Shown here piece by piece: positions 1 through 8,512 of a DNA stretch of 64,000 nucleotides. The notes under the pieces were generated by a model, which saw only the letters and a program-made list of their open reading frames with translations, searched no databases and had not been told where the DNA came from. Numbering within the stretch: position 1 is the stretch's first letter; every line of letters starts with the position of its first letter. The DNA is taken from assembly GCF_005222815.1 (NCBI RefSeq), contig NZ_STGB01000004.1, forward strand, positions 496,001 to 560,000. The letters run 5' to 3'. The position numbers and the translations under genes were made by a program. The DNA comes from Roseomonas sp. AR75 (GTDB lineage: Bacteria; Pseudomonadota; Alphaproteobacteria; Acetobacterales; Acetobacteraceae).

Positions 1-153
1 CGGCTGCGGGTGAGCCTGGCGAAGGTGCTGCCCTTCGTCATCACGGCCGACCACCGGCCACGCCTGCTCGACAGCGGCGGCCTGCGGGATCGGCTGATCC
101 CCGGCACCGCTTTCGTGGCCGCCGCGCGGCCGGTGCAGATGAGCCTATTCTGA
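1..153 (+). CDS. C-terminal end of a putative DNA modification/repair radical-SAM protein (partial)
   Basis: The reading frame is open from the first base of the window and ends at TGA 151-153, giving the last 50 residues of a protein that starts outside. The tail (SLAKVLPFVITADHRP, then a final QMSLF) resembles the C-terminus of the radical-SAM family usually encoded next to UdgX/DUF4130 proteins (TIGR03916-like). The radical-SAM CxxxCxxC motif lies outside the window and cannot be checked. The UdgX fusion gene 727 bp downstream on the same strand supports the call. A toxin-antitoxin pair on the other strand now separates the two partners. Confidence 0.6.
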   Translation, partial: RLRVSLAKVLPFVITADHRPRLLDSGGLRDRLIPGTAFVAAARPVQMSLF

Positions 154-165
154 CCGATGCGCGGG

Positions 166-585
166 TCAGGCGGACCAGGGGTTCACGACGCCGGTGTCGA
201 GGTCGCCGAAGTCGCGCAGGTTGCGCGTTGCGACCACGGCGCGGCGCGACAGGGCGATGCCGGCGATCAACGTGTCCTGCATGCCGACAGGGCGGCCTGC
301 CCGCTCCCGCCGCGCCGCGAGATGACCCGCCGCTGTCGCGGCGCTCGCGTCCAGTTCCGCGATGCGGCCGCCCATCTCCTGGCGCAGCACGACATCGAGC
401 GCGGCTTCCAGCCGGCGCCGCCGCTGGCCTTCCGGCAGGCGCGACAGGCCGAAGCGCAGTTCGAAGACGCTGATCGCGGTGGTCCAGAGATCCCCGGAGG
501 GCTGGCGGTCCAGCCAGGTCAGCAGCACCGGGTCCGGCGCTGCCTGCATCAGGCCCGACAGGACATTGGTGTCGAGCAGGATCAC
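166..585 (-). CDS. vapC: PIN-domain toxin, VapC/FitB type
   Basis: A 139-residue single-domain PIN protein beginning MILLDTNVLSGLM. Acidic residues expected of a PIN ribonuclease site are present: D5, E42, D104 (in GMQDTLIAGIA) and D125 after TRNLRDF. Proteins of this family usually cleave tRNA or other RNA and are neutralised by a co-encoded antitoxin. Its ATG overlaps the antitoxin stop by 4 bp (ATGA), which implies translational coupling. The ending NPW is typical of the FitB-like branch. It converges on the radical-SAM gene end, 12 bp away. The RNA target cannot be told from sequence. Confidence 0.9.
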   Translation of the reverse strand: MILLDTNVLSGLMQAAPDPVLLTWLDRQPSGDLWTTAISVFELRFGLSRLPEGQRRRRLEAALDVVLRQEMGGRIAELDASAATAAGHLAARRERAGRPVGMQDTLIAGIALSRRAVVATRNLRDFGDLDTGVVNPWSA

Positions 586-839
586 TCGAAGCTGGCCGGC
601 CGTGCCGGCGCGCCACGCAACTCCTCGATCCCGCGCGCCTCCTCCTCAGTCAGGCCGATGCCGGCGAAATGCGCGGCGATGCGCGTGCCAAGGCCGGCCT
701 GGGACTCGACGTCCTCCGCGGCAGCGGCACGCAGGATTTCGCGCACCTCCTCCTCCATGCTGCGGCCCTTGCGCTCCGCGCGGCGGCGCAGGCGGTCGCG
801 GATGCTGTCGTCCAGGTTGCGCACGATGAGCTGGGCCAT
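582..839 (-). CDS. vapB: Ribbon-helix-helix antitoxin, FitA/VapB type
   Basis: An 85-residue protein starting MAQLIVRNLDDSIRDRLRRRA. The first 45 residues form an Arc/FitA-like ribbon-helix-helix DNA-binding unit (beta strand QLIVRNL, then helices through EVREIL). The C-terminal half would wrap the toxin. The longer frame upstream is rejected because MAQ starts the conserved domain and because an operator-like palindrome lies just before it. It is the first gene of the vapBC pair and overlaps the toxin start. Antitoxin-toxin complexes of this kind normally repress their own promoter. Confidence 0.88.
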   Translation of the reverse strand: MAQLIVRNLDDSIRDRLRRRAERKGRSMEEEVREILRAAAAEDVESQAGLGTRIAAHFAGIGLTEEEARGIEELRGAPARPASFE

Positions 840-856
840 CCGAGCCTCCCTCGTCC

Positions 857-872
857 TGCTATCACGATAGCA
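857..872. promoter_or_regulatory. Palindromic operator between vapB and the UdgX gene
   Basis: TGCTATC-AC-GATAGCA is a perfect 7-bp inverted repeat with a 2-bp centre, 17 bp before the vapB start (minus strand) and 7 bp before the UdgX ATG (plus strand). Size and position fit the operator of a FitA/VapB ribbon-helix-helix antitoxin. Because it sits between divergent starts it could also affect the UdgX gene. Binding is inferred. Confidence 0.7.
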
Positions 873-879
873 TCGCGCC

Positions 880-2340
880 ATGACCACCGCCACCATCCTG
901 CCCGGCCCGGCGGATTTCGCCGCCTGGCGCAACGCCGCGCGCAACCTGCTCGGCGCCGGCATCGCGCCAGAGGACGCGGAGTGGCGCGTGGCTGGGGAGG
1001 CGGCAAGCCTCTTCGCGCAGGAGGCCGAGCCGCCGCCCGGCGTCGCGGCCTTCCATGTGCCGCGCGCCTTCGTCGACCTGGCGGAGATCGCGATCCGCCA
1101 CAGCGATCCCGAACGCTTCGCGCTGCTCTATCGAGTGCTGTGGCGCCTGACGCATGGCGAGCCGGCGCTGATGCAGGTGGCGACCGATGCGGACATCGTG
1201 CGGCTGCACGGCATGGCCAAGGCGGTGAAGCGCGACGCGCACAAGATGCATGCCTTTGTCCGATTCCGGCAGGTGGAGACCGAGGCCGGCACCCGCCACG
1301 TCGCTTGGTTCGAGCCGGACCACCACATCGAGGAAGCCGAGGCCGGCTTCTTCGTGCGCCGCTTCGCGGGGCTCCGCTGGTCCATCGTGACGCCGCGGCG
1401 AAGCGTGCACTGGAACGGCACGGATCTCTCCTTCGGCCCCGGGGGGCGGCGCGCCGATGTGCCACCGGACGACGCGGTGGAGCCGCTCTGGCGCGCCTAC
1501 TACGCGGCGATCTTCAACCCCGCGCGGCTCAAGCCCGGCGCGATGCGCGCGGAGATGCCCCGCAAATACTGGCGCAACATGCCGGAGACGGCGGAGATCC
1601 CACGCCTGATGGCGGAAGCGCCGCGGCGCGCTGCGGCGATGGTCGCTGCCGCCGCCACCGCGCCACGGCCCAATCCGCAACGCCTGCATCCGCCCGGCCG
1701 AGCCGACGTTGAGGAGGCGATGGACCTGCTCGATGCCGGCACCGATCCGAAGGCTGCCCTTGCCGCGCTCGCGCGCGAACTGGCCGGGCGCAACGACCTG
1801 CCCGACTTTGCCCGCCGCGCGACGCAGATGGTGTTTGGCGAAGGCCCGGTCGGCGCGCCGCTGTTCTTCGTCGGCGAGCAGCCCGGCGACGAGGAGGACA
1901 TCCAGGGAAGGCCCTTCGTCGGCCCCGCCGGGCGCCTGTTCAACCGCGCGCTGGACGCCGCCCAGGTGCCGCGCGACGAGGCCTATGTCACCAATGCCGT
2001 GAAGCACTTCAAGTTCACGCCGAGCGGCAAGCGGCGGATCCATCAAGGCCCCGATGCCGGCGACATCGCCTATTACCGCCCCTTCCTGCTGCGTGAGATC
2101 GGCATCGTCGCGCCGCGGCTGCTGGTGGGGCTGGGTGCCACGGCGCTGCGCGCGCTGACCGGCAAGGCCGTGCCGGTGATGAAGTCGCGCGGCACGATCC
2201 TGCCGGGGCCGGAGGGTCTGCCGGTCTTCGCGACGGTGCATCCCAGCTATCTGCTGCGCCTGCCGGACGAGGAGGCGCAGCGGCGCGAATACGCCCGCTT
2301 CGTGGAGGATCTGCGCGCCGCTCATGCGCAGGCGGCCTAG
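880..2340 (+). CDS. udgX: DUF4130-UdgX fusion, uracil-DNA glycosylase-like protein
   Basis: A 486-residue two-domain protein. Residues 1 to about 235 match the DUF4130 (TIGR03915) partner domain. Residues about 260-485 are a UdgX-type uracil-DNA glycosylase with motif GEQPGD (332-337), the GRPFVGPAGR segment, and the diagnostic KRRIH loop at 384-388. In characterised UdgX the loop histidine (here H388) becomes covalently joined to the deoxyribose at the uracil site, giving a suicide-type repair protein. A late HPSYLLR motif is also present. The ATG follows the vapBC operator by 7 bp and no strong ribosome binding site is visible. Its usual partner, a radical-SAM protein, ends at 153. Confidence 0.9.
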   Translation: MTTATILPGPADFAAWRNAARNLLGAGIAPEDAEWRVAGEAASLFAQEAEPPPGVAAFHVPRAFVDLAEIAIRHSDPERFALLYRVLWRLTHGEPALMQVATDADIVRLHGMAKAVKRDAHKMHAFVRFRQVETEAGTRHVAWFEPDHHIEEAEAGFFVRRFAGLRWSIVTPRRSVHWNGTDLSFGPGGRRADVPPDDAVEPLWRAYYAAIFNPARLKPGAMRAEMPRKYWRNMPETAEIPRLMAEAPRRAAAMVAAAATAPRPNPQRLHPPGRADVEEAMDLLDAGTDPKAALAALARELAGRNDLPDFARRATQMVFGEGPVGAPLFFVGEQPGDEEDIQGRPFVGPAGRLFNRALDAAQVPRDEAYVTNAVKHFKFTPSGKRRIHQGPDAGDIAYYRPFLLREIGIVAPRLLVGLGATALRALTGKAVPVMKSRGTILPGPEGLPVFATVHPSYLLRLPDEEAQRREYARFVEDLRAAHAQAA

Positions 2341-2387
2341 ACCTGCGGAGGCGCCCGTGGCTACCTGCCGCGCAGGAGGACCGACCG

Positions 2388-3347
2388 ATGAGCGACCTGC
2401 CAAGGACCGTCGAGATCCGCGAGGAAGGCCCGCGCGAGGGCTTCCAGATCGAGCCCGGCCCGATCCCGACCGAGCGCAAGGCCGCGCTGGTGAACGCGCT
2501 GGCCGCGACGGGGCTGAAGCAGATCCAGGTCTGCTCCTTCGTCTCACCGAAGCTGGTGCCGGGCTGGGCCGACGCGGACGCGATGATGGCGATGGTCTCG
2601 CCGCCGCCGGGCGTGGCGTTCACCGCGCTGTGGTTCAACGCGCAGGGGCTGAACCGCGCGCTGGCCTTCCGCGACAGGCTGACAATCTACGGCTCGATCT
2701 CCTTCGCGGCGTCGGAGGCGTTCCAGAAGAAGAATCTGAACCGCGACCGCGCCGGCCAGATCGAGGCGCAGCGCGCGCTGACGAAGGCGCATCAGGAGGC
2801 CGGCGTCGCGGTGACGCGCATCGGCATCCAGGCTGCCTTCGGCTGCAACTATATGGGCGACGTGCCGCCCGAGCTTGTCGTGCGCGCCGTGCAGGATGCG
2901 TATGACGTCGCGCGGGACGCGGGTGCGACCATCACGGAGTTGATGCTGGCGGACACGATGGGCTGGGCGACGCCGTTGCGCATCGAGCGCACGGTGGGCG
3001 CGGTGCGGGCGCGCTGGCCGGATGTGGCGCTGTCGCTGCATCTGCACGACACGCGTGGTCTCGGCATCGCCAATGCGATGGCGGGGCTGCGGATGGGCGT
3101 GGCCAAGTTCGACACGACGGTGGGCGGGCTGGGCGGCTGCCCCTTCGCGGGCCAGCCCGGCGCGCCGGGGAACATCTGCACGGAGGAGCTCGCGCTGCTC
3201 TGCGGCGAGATGGGGATCGAGACGGGTATCGATCTCGATGCGCTGATCGAAGCGGGGCACCTGGCGGAGGACATCGTCGGGCACAGGCTGCCGAGCGAGC
3301 TGCTGCGCTCGGGGAGCCTGGACGCGTTCAGGCGGAAGGCGGCGTAG
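2388..3347 (+). CDS. Hydroxymethylglutaryl-CoA lyase family protein
   Basis: 319 residues, a DRE-TIM-like metal-dependent lyase barrel. The family cleaves HMG-CoA or related 3-hydroxy-acyl-CoAs to acetyl-CoA plus a keto acid. The catalytic-loop motif GGLGGCPFA (Cys retained), the metal-site motif HLHDTRG and the late GAPGN motif are visible. The N-terminal motif reads EEGPREGFQ, so the metal-binding Asp of the usual PRDG is Glu here. An AGGAGG lies 8-12 bp before the ATG. The gene stands alone after the UdgX gene with no CoA-transferase or carboxylase beside it, so leucine breakdown is not assured. A citramalyl-CoA or other substrate is possible. Confidence 0.82.
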   Translation: MSDLPRTVEIREEGPREGFQIEPGPIPTERKAALVNALAATGLKQIQVCSFVSPKLVPGWADADAMMAMVSPPPGVAFTALWFNAQGLNRALAFRDRLTIYGSISFAASEAFQKKNLNRDRAGQIEAQRALTKAHQEAGVAVTRIGIQAAFGCNYMGDVPPELVVRAVQDAYDVARDAGATITELMLADTMGWATPLRIERTVGAVRARWPDVALSLHLHDTRGLGIANAMAGLRMGVAKFDTTVGGLGGCPFAGQPGAPGNICTEELALLCGEMGIETGIDLDALIEAGHLAEDIVGHRLPSELLRSGSLDAFRRKAA

Positions 3348-3380
3348 GCGAGGGCACTTTCCGCGTCGCGGTCGGTCGCG

Positions 3381-3416
3381 CCCCCACCCCGACCCTCCCC
3401 CGCATGCGGGGGAGGG
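3381..3416. repeat. Dispersed palindromic repeat, copy 1
   Basis: A perfect 24-bp palindrome at 3393-3416 (half CCCTCCCCCGCA) preceded by CCCCCACCCCGA. The same unit occurs at 24231, 30269 and 58606. It lies between two convergent genes and could form a strong hairpin in either transcript. Confidence 0.85.
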
Positions 3417-3418
3417 AG

Positions 3419-4111
3419 CTATTGTGCATTCTCCGCCATCACCTCATCCAGCCGCCGCCCCGCGACGAAGCCGCGCAGCCCGTCCGGGAACGCCACGCCC
3501 GGCGGCAGGCGTGGGCAGGGTTCCGGCGCGCCCAGCACCTGCACCACGGGAATGCGCGCGGCGTAGATCGGCAAGGCGTAGTCCTCCTCCTCGTCGGCGA
3601 CGCCCTTGGTGCGGATCTTGCCGCTTGCCTGCTCGATCTCCATGCCGATGAGCATCGTCGCCTTCAGCTCCTGCGCGGTGCTTTCGCGCAGCGTGGCGGC
3701 GCGGCCGGGGTAGAGGCGGTCGATCATCGCATCCAGCGCACGCGCCTTCTGCGCCGCATCCTCCACGACATGCGCCGTGCCGAAGCACATCGCCGAGCGG
3801 TAATCGACGGAATGATTGAAGCCGCAGCGCGCGAGCACCAGGCTGTCGAGATGCGTGACCGTCAGGCACACCGGCACGCCGCCCTTCTGCGCGCGCAGCA
3901 TCCGGCTTGCGGCGGAACCGTGCCAGTAGAGGTGGTCGCCCTCGCGCCAGAACACTGTCGGCGTGCAATAGGGCTGGCCCTCGATGACATAGGCGATGTG
4001 GCAGAGCATCGCGGCGTCGAGGATCGCGTGAACCGACTCGCGGTCGTAGCGCCCGCGCTCGTGCAGGCGACGCACCTTGTTGCGTCCGGTCACGGGATAG
4101 GATCCGTCCAT
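3419..4111 (-). CDS. Pyridoxamine 5'-phosphate oxidase-like flavin protein
   Basis: 230 residues in the split-barrel FMN-binding fold. Motifs seen are HIAYVIEGQPYCTPT, YWHGSAASRM and the CLTVTHLDSLVLAR strand, which are typical of the PNPOx-like subfamily rather than true PdxH. The start at 4111 (MDGSYPVTGR) is chosen because the upstream extension lies inside the divergent promoter region. The gene diverges from a MocR-type PLP-binding regulator, a common genomic pair that suggests a role tied to B6 vitamers or an amino compound. The substrate is unknown. Confidence 0.82.
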   Translation of the reverse strand: MDGSYPVTGRNKVRRLHERGRYDRESVHAILDAAMLCHIAYVIEGQPYCTPTVFWREGDHLYWHGSAASRMLRAQKGGVPVCLTVTHLDSLVLARCGFNHSVDYRSAMCFGTAHVVEDAAQKARALDAMIDRLYPGRAATLRESTAQELKATMLIGMEIEQASGKIRTKGVADEEEDYALPIYAARIPVVQVLGAPEPCPRLPPGVAFPDGLRGFVAGRRLDEVMAENAQ

Positions 4112-4148
4112 CACGGGCACTCCTCGCTGGCACCAGGGGAGGCGGAAA

Positions 4149-4195
4149 ATTGGTCCTGCGCGAGGGCCAATCCTGTGCCATGTTACCGGACCAAT
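4149..4195. promoter_or_regulatory. Candidate MocR operator in divergent gap
   Basis: ATTGGTCC (4149-4156) and GGACCAAT (4188-4195) form an 8-bp inverted repeat. A further GGGCCAAT lies at 4164-4171 in direct orientation to the second arm. Repeats of a GGACCA type are plausible sites for GntR/MocR regulators. The last arm overlaps the regulator ATG at 4194, which would suit autorepression. Binding is inferred. Confidence 0.55.
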
Positions 4196-5624
4196 GCACG
4201 GCACCACCGACCTGCTGCTGCCCGGCATAGACCGCGCCGGCCCCGTGCCGCTGCTGCGCCAGATCTACCTGGCGCTGCGCGGCGCGATCCTGTCCGGCGT
4301 GCTGCCGCCCGGCGCGCGCCTGCCGCCGAGCCGCGCGCTCGCCGTCGATCTCGGCGTGGCGCGCAACTCCGTCGTCGCGGCCTATGAGCAGTTGCTCGCC
4401 GAGGGTTTCGTGCGGGGCCGCGTCGGCGCCGGCACCTTCGTCGCCGCCGACCTGCCCGACGTGCCGGAACCCGCCCCCGCGCCATCGCCGCCGCGCGAAG
4501 CGCCTTCGGAGGAGGCGCTGGACCTCTACGGCACCGCCCCCTTCACCACCGGCCGCGTCGCGCTGGACCAGCGCACGCTGGAGGTCTGGCGCCGCCTGAC
4601 GCTGCGCCATCTGCGCCGGCCCGATCCGCGCCTGCTCGGTTACTCCGACCCGCGCGGATCCGCGGCGCTGCGCCAGGCCATCGCCGCCTATCTCCGCGCC
4701 GCCCGCGCCGTGCGCTGCGAGCCGGAGCAGGTGGTGGTCACCGCCGGCGCGCAGCAGGCGCTGGACCTGGTGCTGCGCGTGCTGATCGCGCCGGGCGACG
4801 CGGTGTGGCTGGAGGATCCCTGCTATCCCGCCGTGCAGGCCGCGCTGGCGGCGGCGCGCGCGCGCATCGTGCCCGTGCCGGTGGATGCGCAGGGGCTGGA
4901 CGTGGCGGCTGGCGTGGCGGCGGCGCCAGGGGCGCGGCTGGCCTATGTCACGCCGTCCTCGCACTACCCGCTCGGCATGCAGCTTTCCATGCCGCGGCGG
5001 CTGGAGTTGCTGGCCTGGGCGCGACGCAGCGGGGCCTATGTGCTGGAGGACGATTACGACAGCGAGTTCCGCTACGCCGGCCGCCCGCTGGCCTCGCTGC
5101 AGGGCATCGATGAGGCGGCGCGGGTGATCTATGTCGGCACCTTCTCCAAGGTGCTGTTTCCGGGATTGCGGCTCGGCTACGCGGTGCTTCCGCCGGCGCT
5201 GCTGGACCCGGTGCTCGCGGCGCGGCGCCTGTCGGACTGGCATCCCGCGGTGCTGCAGGAAGCTGTCGTCACCGACTTCCTGGCCGAGGGCCATTTCACC
5301 CAGCACCTCCGCCGCATGCGCCTGCGCTACCGCGCCGCGCGCGACGCGCTGGCCGAGGCGCTTTGCGAGTCCGCGCCGGGCTTGCTGCTGCCGGAGCCGC
5401 CGGAGCAGGGCATGAAGCTGCTCGCGCGGCTCGGCGGCGGGCTTTCGGATGTGGCGGTGTCGCGCGCTGCGGCCACACGCGGAATCGTCGCGCGGGCGGT
5501 GAGCCCGATGTACCGCGCGGCACCGCCGGTGCAGGCGCTGATGCTGGGCTTCACCGGGCACGAGCCGGCGGCGCTGCGCCGCGCGGCGCGCAGGCTGGGG
5601 GAGGTGTTGCGGGCCTGTCGCTGA
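4194..5624 (+). CDS. MocR/PdxR family transcriptional regulator
   Basis: 476 residues. An N-terminal GntR winged helix (about 12-80, with LPPSRALAVDLGVARNSVV) is joined by a Pro-rich linker to an aminotransferase class-I fold (about 110-470). The PLP-binding lysine is K319 in VGTFSKVLFPGLRLGY, and the family DDYDSEF motif is present before it. MocR proteins bind PLP or a PLP-amino acid adduct and regulate B6 or amino-compound genes. It diverges from the PNPOx-like gene, the likely target. The ATG overlaps one operator arm, so translation may be leaderless or begin slightly downstream. Confidence 0.9.
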   Translation: MHGTTDLLLPGIDRAGPVPLLRQIYLALRGAILSGVLPPGARLPPSRALAVDLGVARNSVVAAYEQLLAEGFVRGRVGAGTFVAADLPDVPEPAPAPSPPREAPSEEALDLYGTAPFTTGRVALDQRTLEVWRRLTLRHLRRPDPRLLGYSDPRGSAALRQAIAAYLRAARAVRCEPEQVVVTAGAQQALDLVLRVLIAPGDAVWLEDPCYPAVQAALAAARARIVPVPVDAQGLDVAAGVAAAPGARLAYVTPSSHYPLGMQLSMPRRLELLAWARRSGAYVLEDDYDSEFRYAGRPLASLQGIDEAARVIYVGTFSKVLFPGLRLGYAVLPPALLDPVLAARRLSDWHPAVLQEAVVTDFLAEGHFTQHLRRMRLRYRAARDALAEALCESAPGLLLPEPPEQGMKLLARLGGGLSDVAVSRAAATRGIVARAVSPMYRAAPPVQALMLGFTGHEPAALRRAARRLGEVLRACR

Positions 5625-5720
5625 TCGGCGGGGTGCGGGCGGAAGCAGACACCCGCCAGGCCATCGGTCCGGCCCACCCTGCAGGAGCCGATCAGCCCAG
5701 GACCCGGCGCGCCCCTCGCC

Positions 5721-7265
5721 TCAGCCCTGCAATTCGATGTCGCCCGGCTTCCAGCTCTTGTCGAGCCAGGGCTGCAGCGGGCCGTAGAGCCGCAGGATGA
5801 CGAACCAGGACTTGCCCGGGATCGTCTGCACCCAGTTGCTCTCGCGCCCCGCCGGCGCGGTCGGGCCGAACCAGACATCCACGGAGCCGTCCTGGTTCAC
5901 CTGCAGGTCCGGCTTCTGGCTGCTGACGGAGGGGAAGCGGTTGTCGGTCTGCAGCATGGATCGTGTCTGGGTGTCGTAGACGATGGTGGACCAGAAGGTG
6001 CGCACCGGCACCGGGCCGGGCAGGCGCAGGCGGTAGGTCTTGCCGCCGTCGAAGGCGTTGCCGTCGGAATCCTCGGCGGTCCAGGGGTAGGTCGAGCCCT
6101 CGCCCACCACCTGCGTATCCATGGCCGGCGTCACGCCGGTCGCGGCGAAGAAGTAGAAGGACCGCGCATTGAGGTTCGGCACGCCGGGCTGGCGTTCGAA
6201 CTTGTAGCCGCCGACGAAGGCGAACTTCCATCGACGGTCGGGGAAGATGAGGCCCTCGGGGTCGCGCATCCGGTAGAACAGCGCGCGCGCGGTCGCGTCG
6301 CCCGTCGCCGCGGCCTCGGTCAGGATGCGGCGCATGCGATCGTCGGGCTGGAAGGGGCGGCCCTTCTGGATGCCGATGGCGGCGAAGTAGCCAAGGCTGG
6401 TCGGGTCGGTCGCCGCCAGCGGTTCCTCCTGCACGACGGTGTTCAGCAGCTCCCAGAAGCGGAAATCGGCAGGCCCGACCATGTTGAAGGGCCGTGTCGA
6501 GGCATCGACGAAGGTCAGGCGCGGCGGGTTCGCGGCCTGGGCCAGCGGGTAGACCTTGGTGTGCTGCTTCACCGCCTCGACGCCGGGGCGCGGGTCGCCG
6601 TTCTCCAGGAAGCTGCGCCAGATCACGACATTGCCGAAGGTCGCGGGGCGGAGGACGTGGTAGCCCTCGGGCACCGCACCGGCATGGCCCGGCGGAAGGA
6701 TCAGGTATTTCCCGCCACGCCCGCGATCCGCGCCCGTCAGGCCGAGATCGGCGACCCAGAAATAGAACATGTCGTTGACGATGCCGAGCACGCGGGGCGG
6801 CACCTCGATGACCAGCGGGCCGCCGCGCAGGTCGATCCAGAACCAGGTGTAGGGCGTGTTGTCGTTGGCGGTGAGCTCGACCGTCCGGCTGTCCACCAGC
6901 TGCTCCCAGATCGGGATGGTGGTGTTGTCGGGTCCGAAGCTGCGGATGGCCTGGCGGTTGAAGGCCTGGTTCACCGCGGGGATGCCGAGCAGGTAGGCCT
7001 GCACCGCCTGCTGGAAGATCAGGTTGTCGTAGAGCGCATCGGTGCTGGTGGCGTCGGGCACGCCGTCGAAGAAGTTGAGCCGGCCGAAGCGCGTCTCGAC
7101 CGAGGCCGGGGAGGCGACGCCGGGCGGGATGGGCGTGGTGTAGCGGAACACCGGCGGCGCCGGCGTGCCGGTGAGCGGCTGGGCCTGCGCCGTGCCGGGG
7201 CCGAAGGCGCCACGCAGGGCGGAGGCCGCGGCGGCGAGCAGGGCGAGTTCACGTCGCGTGGTCAT
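5721..7265 (-). CDS. Exported DUF1254/DUF1214 protein
   Basis: 514 residues. The start MTTRRELALLAAAAS gives a twin-Arg-like/Sec signal ending near GTAQAQ, so the protein is probably periplasmic. The N-terminal half (about 60-190, including DALYDNLIFQQAVQAYLLG and TPYTWFWIDLRGGP) fits DUF1254. The C-terminal half (YFFAATGVTPAMDTQ, GKTYRLRLPGPVPVRTFWS, NWVQTIPGKSWFVILRLYGP) fits DUF1214. The biochemical role of this widespread pair is not settled. The longer upstream frame is rejected because it would precede the signal peptide. The gene diverges from an AraC regulator. Confidence 0.85.
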   Translation of the reverse strand: MTTRRELALLAAAASALRGAFGPGTAQAQPLTGTPAPPVFRYTTPIPPGVASPASVETRFGRLNFFDGVPDATSTDALYDNLIFQQAVQAYLLGIPAVNQAFNRQAIRSFGPDNTTIPIWEQLVDSRTVELTANDNTPYTWFWIDLRGGPLVIEVPPRVLGIVNDMFYFWVADLGLTGADRGRGGKYLILPPGHAGAVPEGYHVLRPATFGNVVIWRSFLENGDPRPGVEAVKQHTKVYPLAQAANPPRLTFVDASTRPFNMVGPADFRFWELLNTVVQEEPLAATDPTSLGYFAAIGIQKGRPFQPDDRMRRILTEAAATGDATARALFYRMRDPEGLIFPDRRWKFAFVGGYKFERQPGVPNLNARSFYFFAATGVTPAMDTQVVGEGSTYPWTAEDSDGNAFDGGKTYRLRLPGPVPVRTFWSTIVYDTQTRSMLQTDNRFPSVSSQKPDLQVNQDGSVDVWFGPTAPAGRESNWVQTIPGKSWFVILRLYGPLQPWLDKSWKPGDIELQG

Positions 7266-7480
7266 GAAGGCCGAATGTCCCCGGAGGCCCGTTTCATCCG
7301 GGCGGTTGATGCCGAGCAGGCGAAGCGGGCGCGATGGACCTGGCGCTGGACCGTGCGGGGCAGGAGCGGCGCGGATTCGGTGCCGGGAAGCCTGGAGGTC
7401 CGCATGGATGCCGTCACCCTTGGGGGCGGTCCGACACGGATCGTTCCCCGGCGGCCACTCTATCGCGGGCGGCGCGGCCG

Positions 7481-8512
7481 ATGCCCAGCTTGAACCCCTA
7501 TCCGGATTGGGAACAGCATCCGCCGGGACGATCGCCATCCTTCGGGGAGATTCGCGGCTTGCCCTGCATCGCGCCCATCATCCGGGCGGCCGACTTCTCT
7601 AGCGTCGAGGACGTCGCCGCGGCGCAGCGCGACTTCGAAGCCGAGCTCGTCCAACTCTCGCCGGGACGGTTCCGCTACGGGATGAGCCTGGTCGATCTCG
7701 GGCCGGTGCGGGTCCAGTCGAATGCCGTCCAGGGCAGCTACCTGGGACGGGCGCGGGTGGCGCCGGGAGAATGGGCGCTGTTCTACCGGACCGGCGGCCC
7801 GGCAGAGGCGAGCCGGCTCAACGGCATCCTGCCGGGCAGCGCCGACGCGGTGCTCTACGCGCCGGGCGCCGAGCTCCTGGCCCGCGTGGTGGACGGCCAG
7901 CGCTGGACGATGCTGGTGCTGGATGGCGCGCGCTTCGCGGAGGTGTTCGACCGCCTGCCCGCGGCGCGCGAAGGGCGCGCGGTGCCGCTGCGCGGCCTGC
8001 TCGCCCGCGCCCCGGGGCTGCTCCGCCTGCCGGACCTCGCCGGCCCGGAGGTGGCGGGGCTGCCGGGCGCCGCGGTGTCGGAGGCGGTGGTGGACGGCCT
8101 GCGCGCGTCACTCGACGGCGCGCTGGCCGATGCGCAGTCATCGCGGCGCCGGCTTCGCGGTGAACGGAGTGCCGCCCGCCTCACCTGGGCCGCGGTGGAG
8201 TATCTCACGGCGGCATCGGGGCGCCCGGTCTGCAGCGAGGAGATCGGCACCGCGCTCGGCGTGAGCCCCCGCTTCGTCAACTACTGCTTCGATGCGGTCT
8301 ACGGCATCAGCGTGCACCGCTACCTCCGGCAGCGCCGGCTTTCGGAAGCGCGACGGCGCCTGGCGGCGGGCGGGGCGGGGCTGTTGGTCAAGCAGGTCGC
8401 CCTCGACCTCGGCTTCTGGCACTTCGGACGCTTCGCCCTGGCCTATCGCGACCTGTTCGGGGAGACACCGTCGCAGACACTGGCGGCCAGCGGGCGGCCT
8501 CCTGGTCGGTGA
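7481..8512 (+). CDS. AraC family transcriptional regulator
   Basis: 343 residues from the ATG at 7481. The C-terminal about 100 residues form the AraC double helix-turn-helix (EEIGTALGVSPRFVNYCFDAVYG, RYLRQRRLSEARRRL and ALDLGFWHFGRFALAYRDLFGETPS). The N-terminal 220 residues have no clearly recognised effector domain but look like a beta-rich AraC sensor (RFRYGMSLVDLGPVRVQS). It diverges from the DUF1254 gene across 215 bp in which no clear operator was seen. Target and inducer are unknown. Confidence 0.85.
   Translation: MPSLNPYPDWEQHPPGRSPSFGEIRGLPCIAPIIRAADFSSVEDVAAAQRDFEAELVQLSPGRFRYGMSLVDLGPVRVQSNAVQGSYLGRARVAPGEWALFYRTGGPAEASRLNGILPGSADAVLYAPGAELLARVVDGQRWTMLVLDGARFAEVFDRLPAAREGRAVPLRGLLARAPGLLRLPDLAGPEVAGLPGAAVSEAVVDGLRASLDGALADAQSSRRRLRGERSAARLTWAAVEYLTAASGRPVCSEEIGTALGVSPRFVNYCFDAVYGISVHRYLRQRRLSEARRRLAAGGAGLLVKQVALDLGFWHFGRFALAYRDLFGETPSQTLAASGRPPGR

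Noticed and set aside
7334..7480. 49-codon N-terminal extension of the AraC regulator
   Set aside because: The text lacks domain character and the ATG at 7481 begins the plausible protein.
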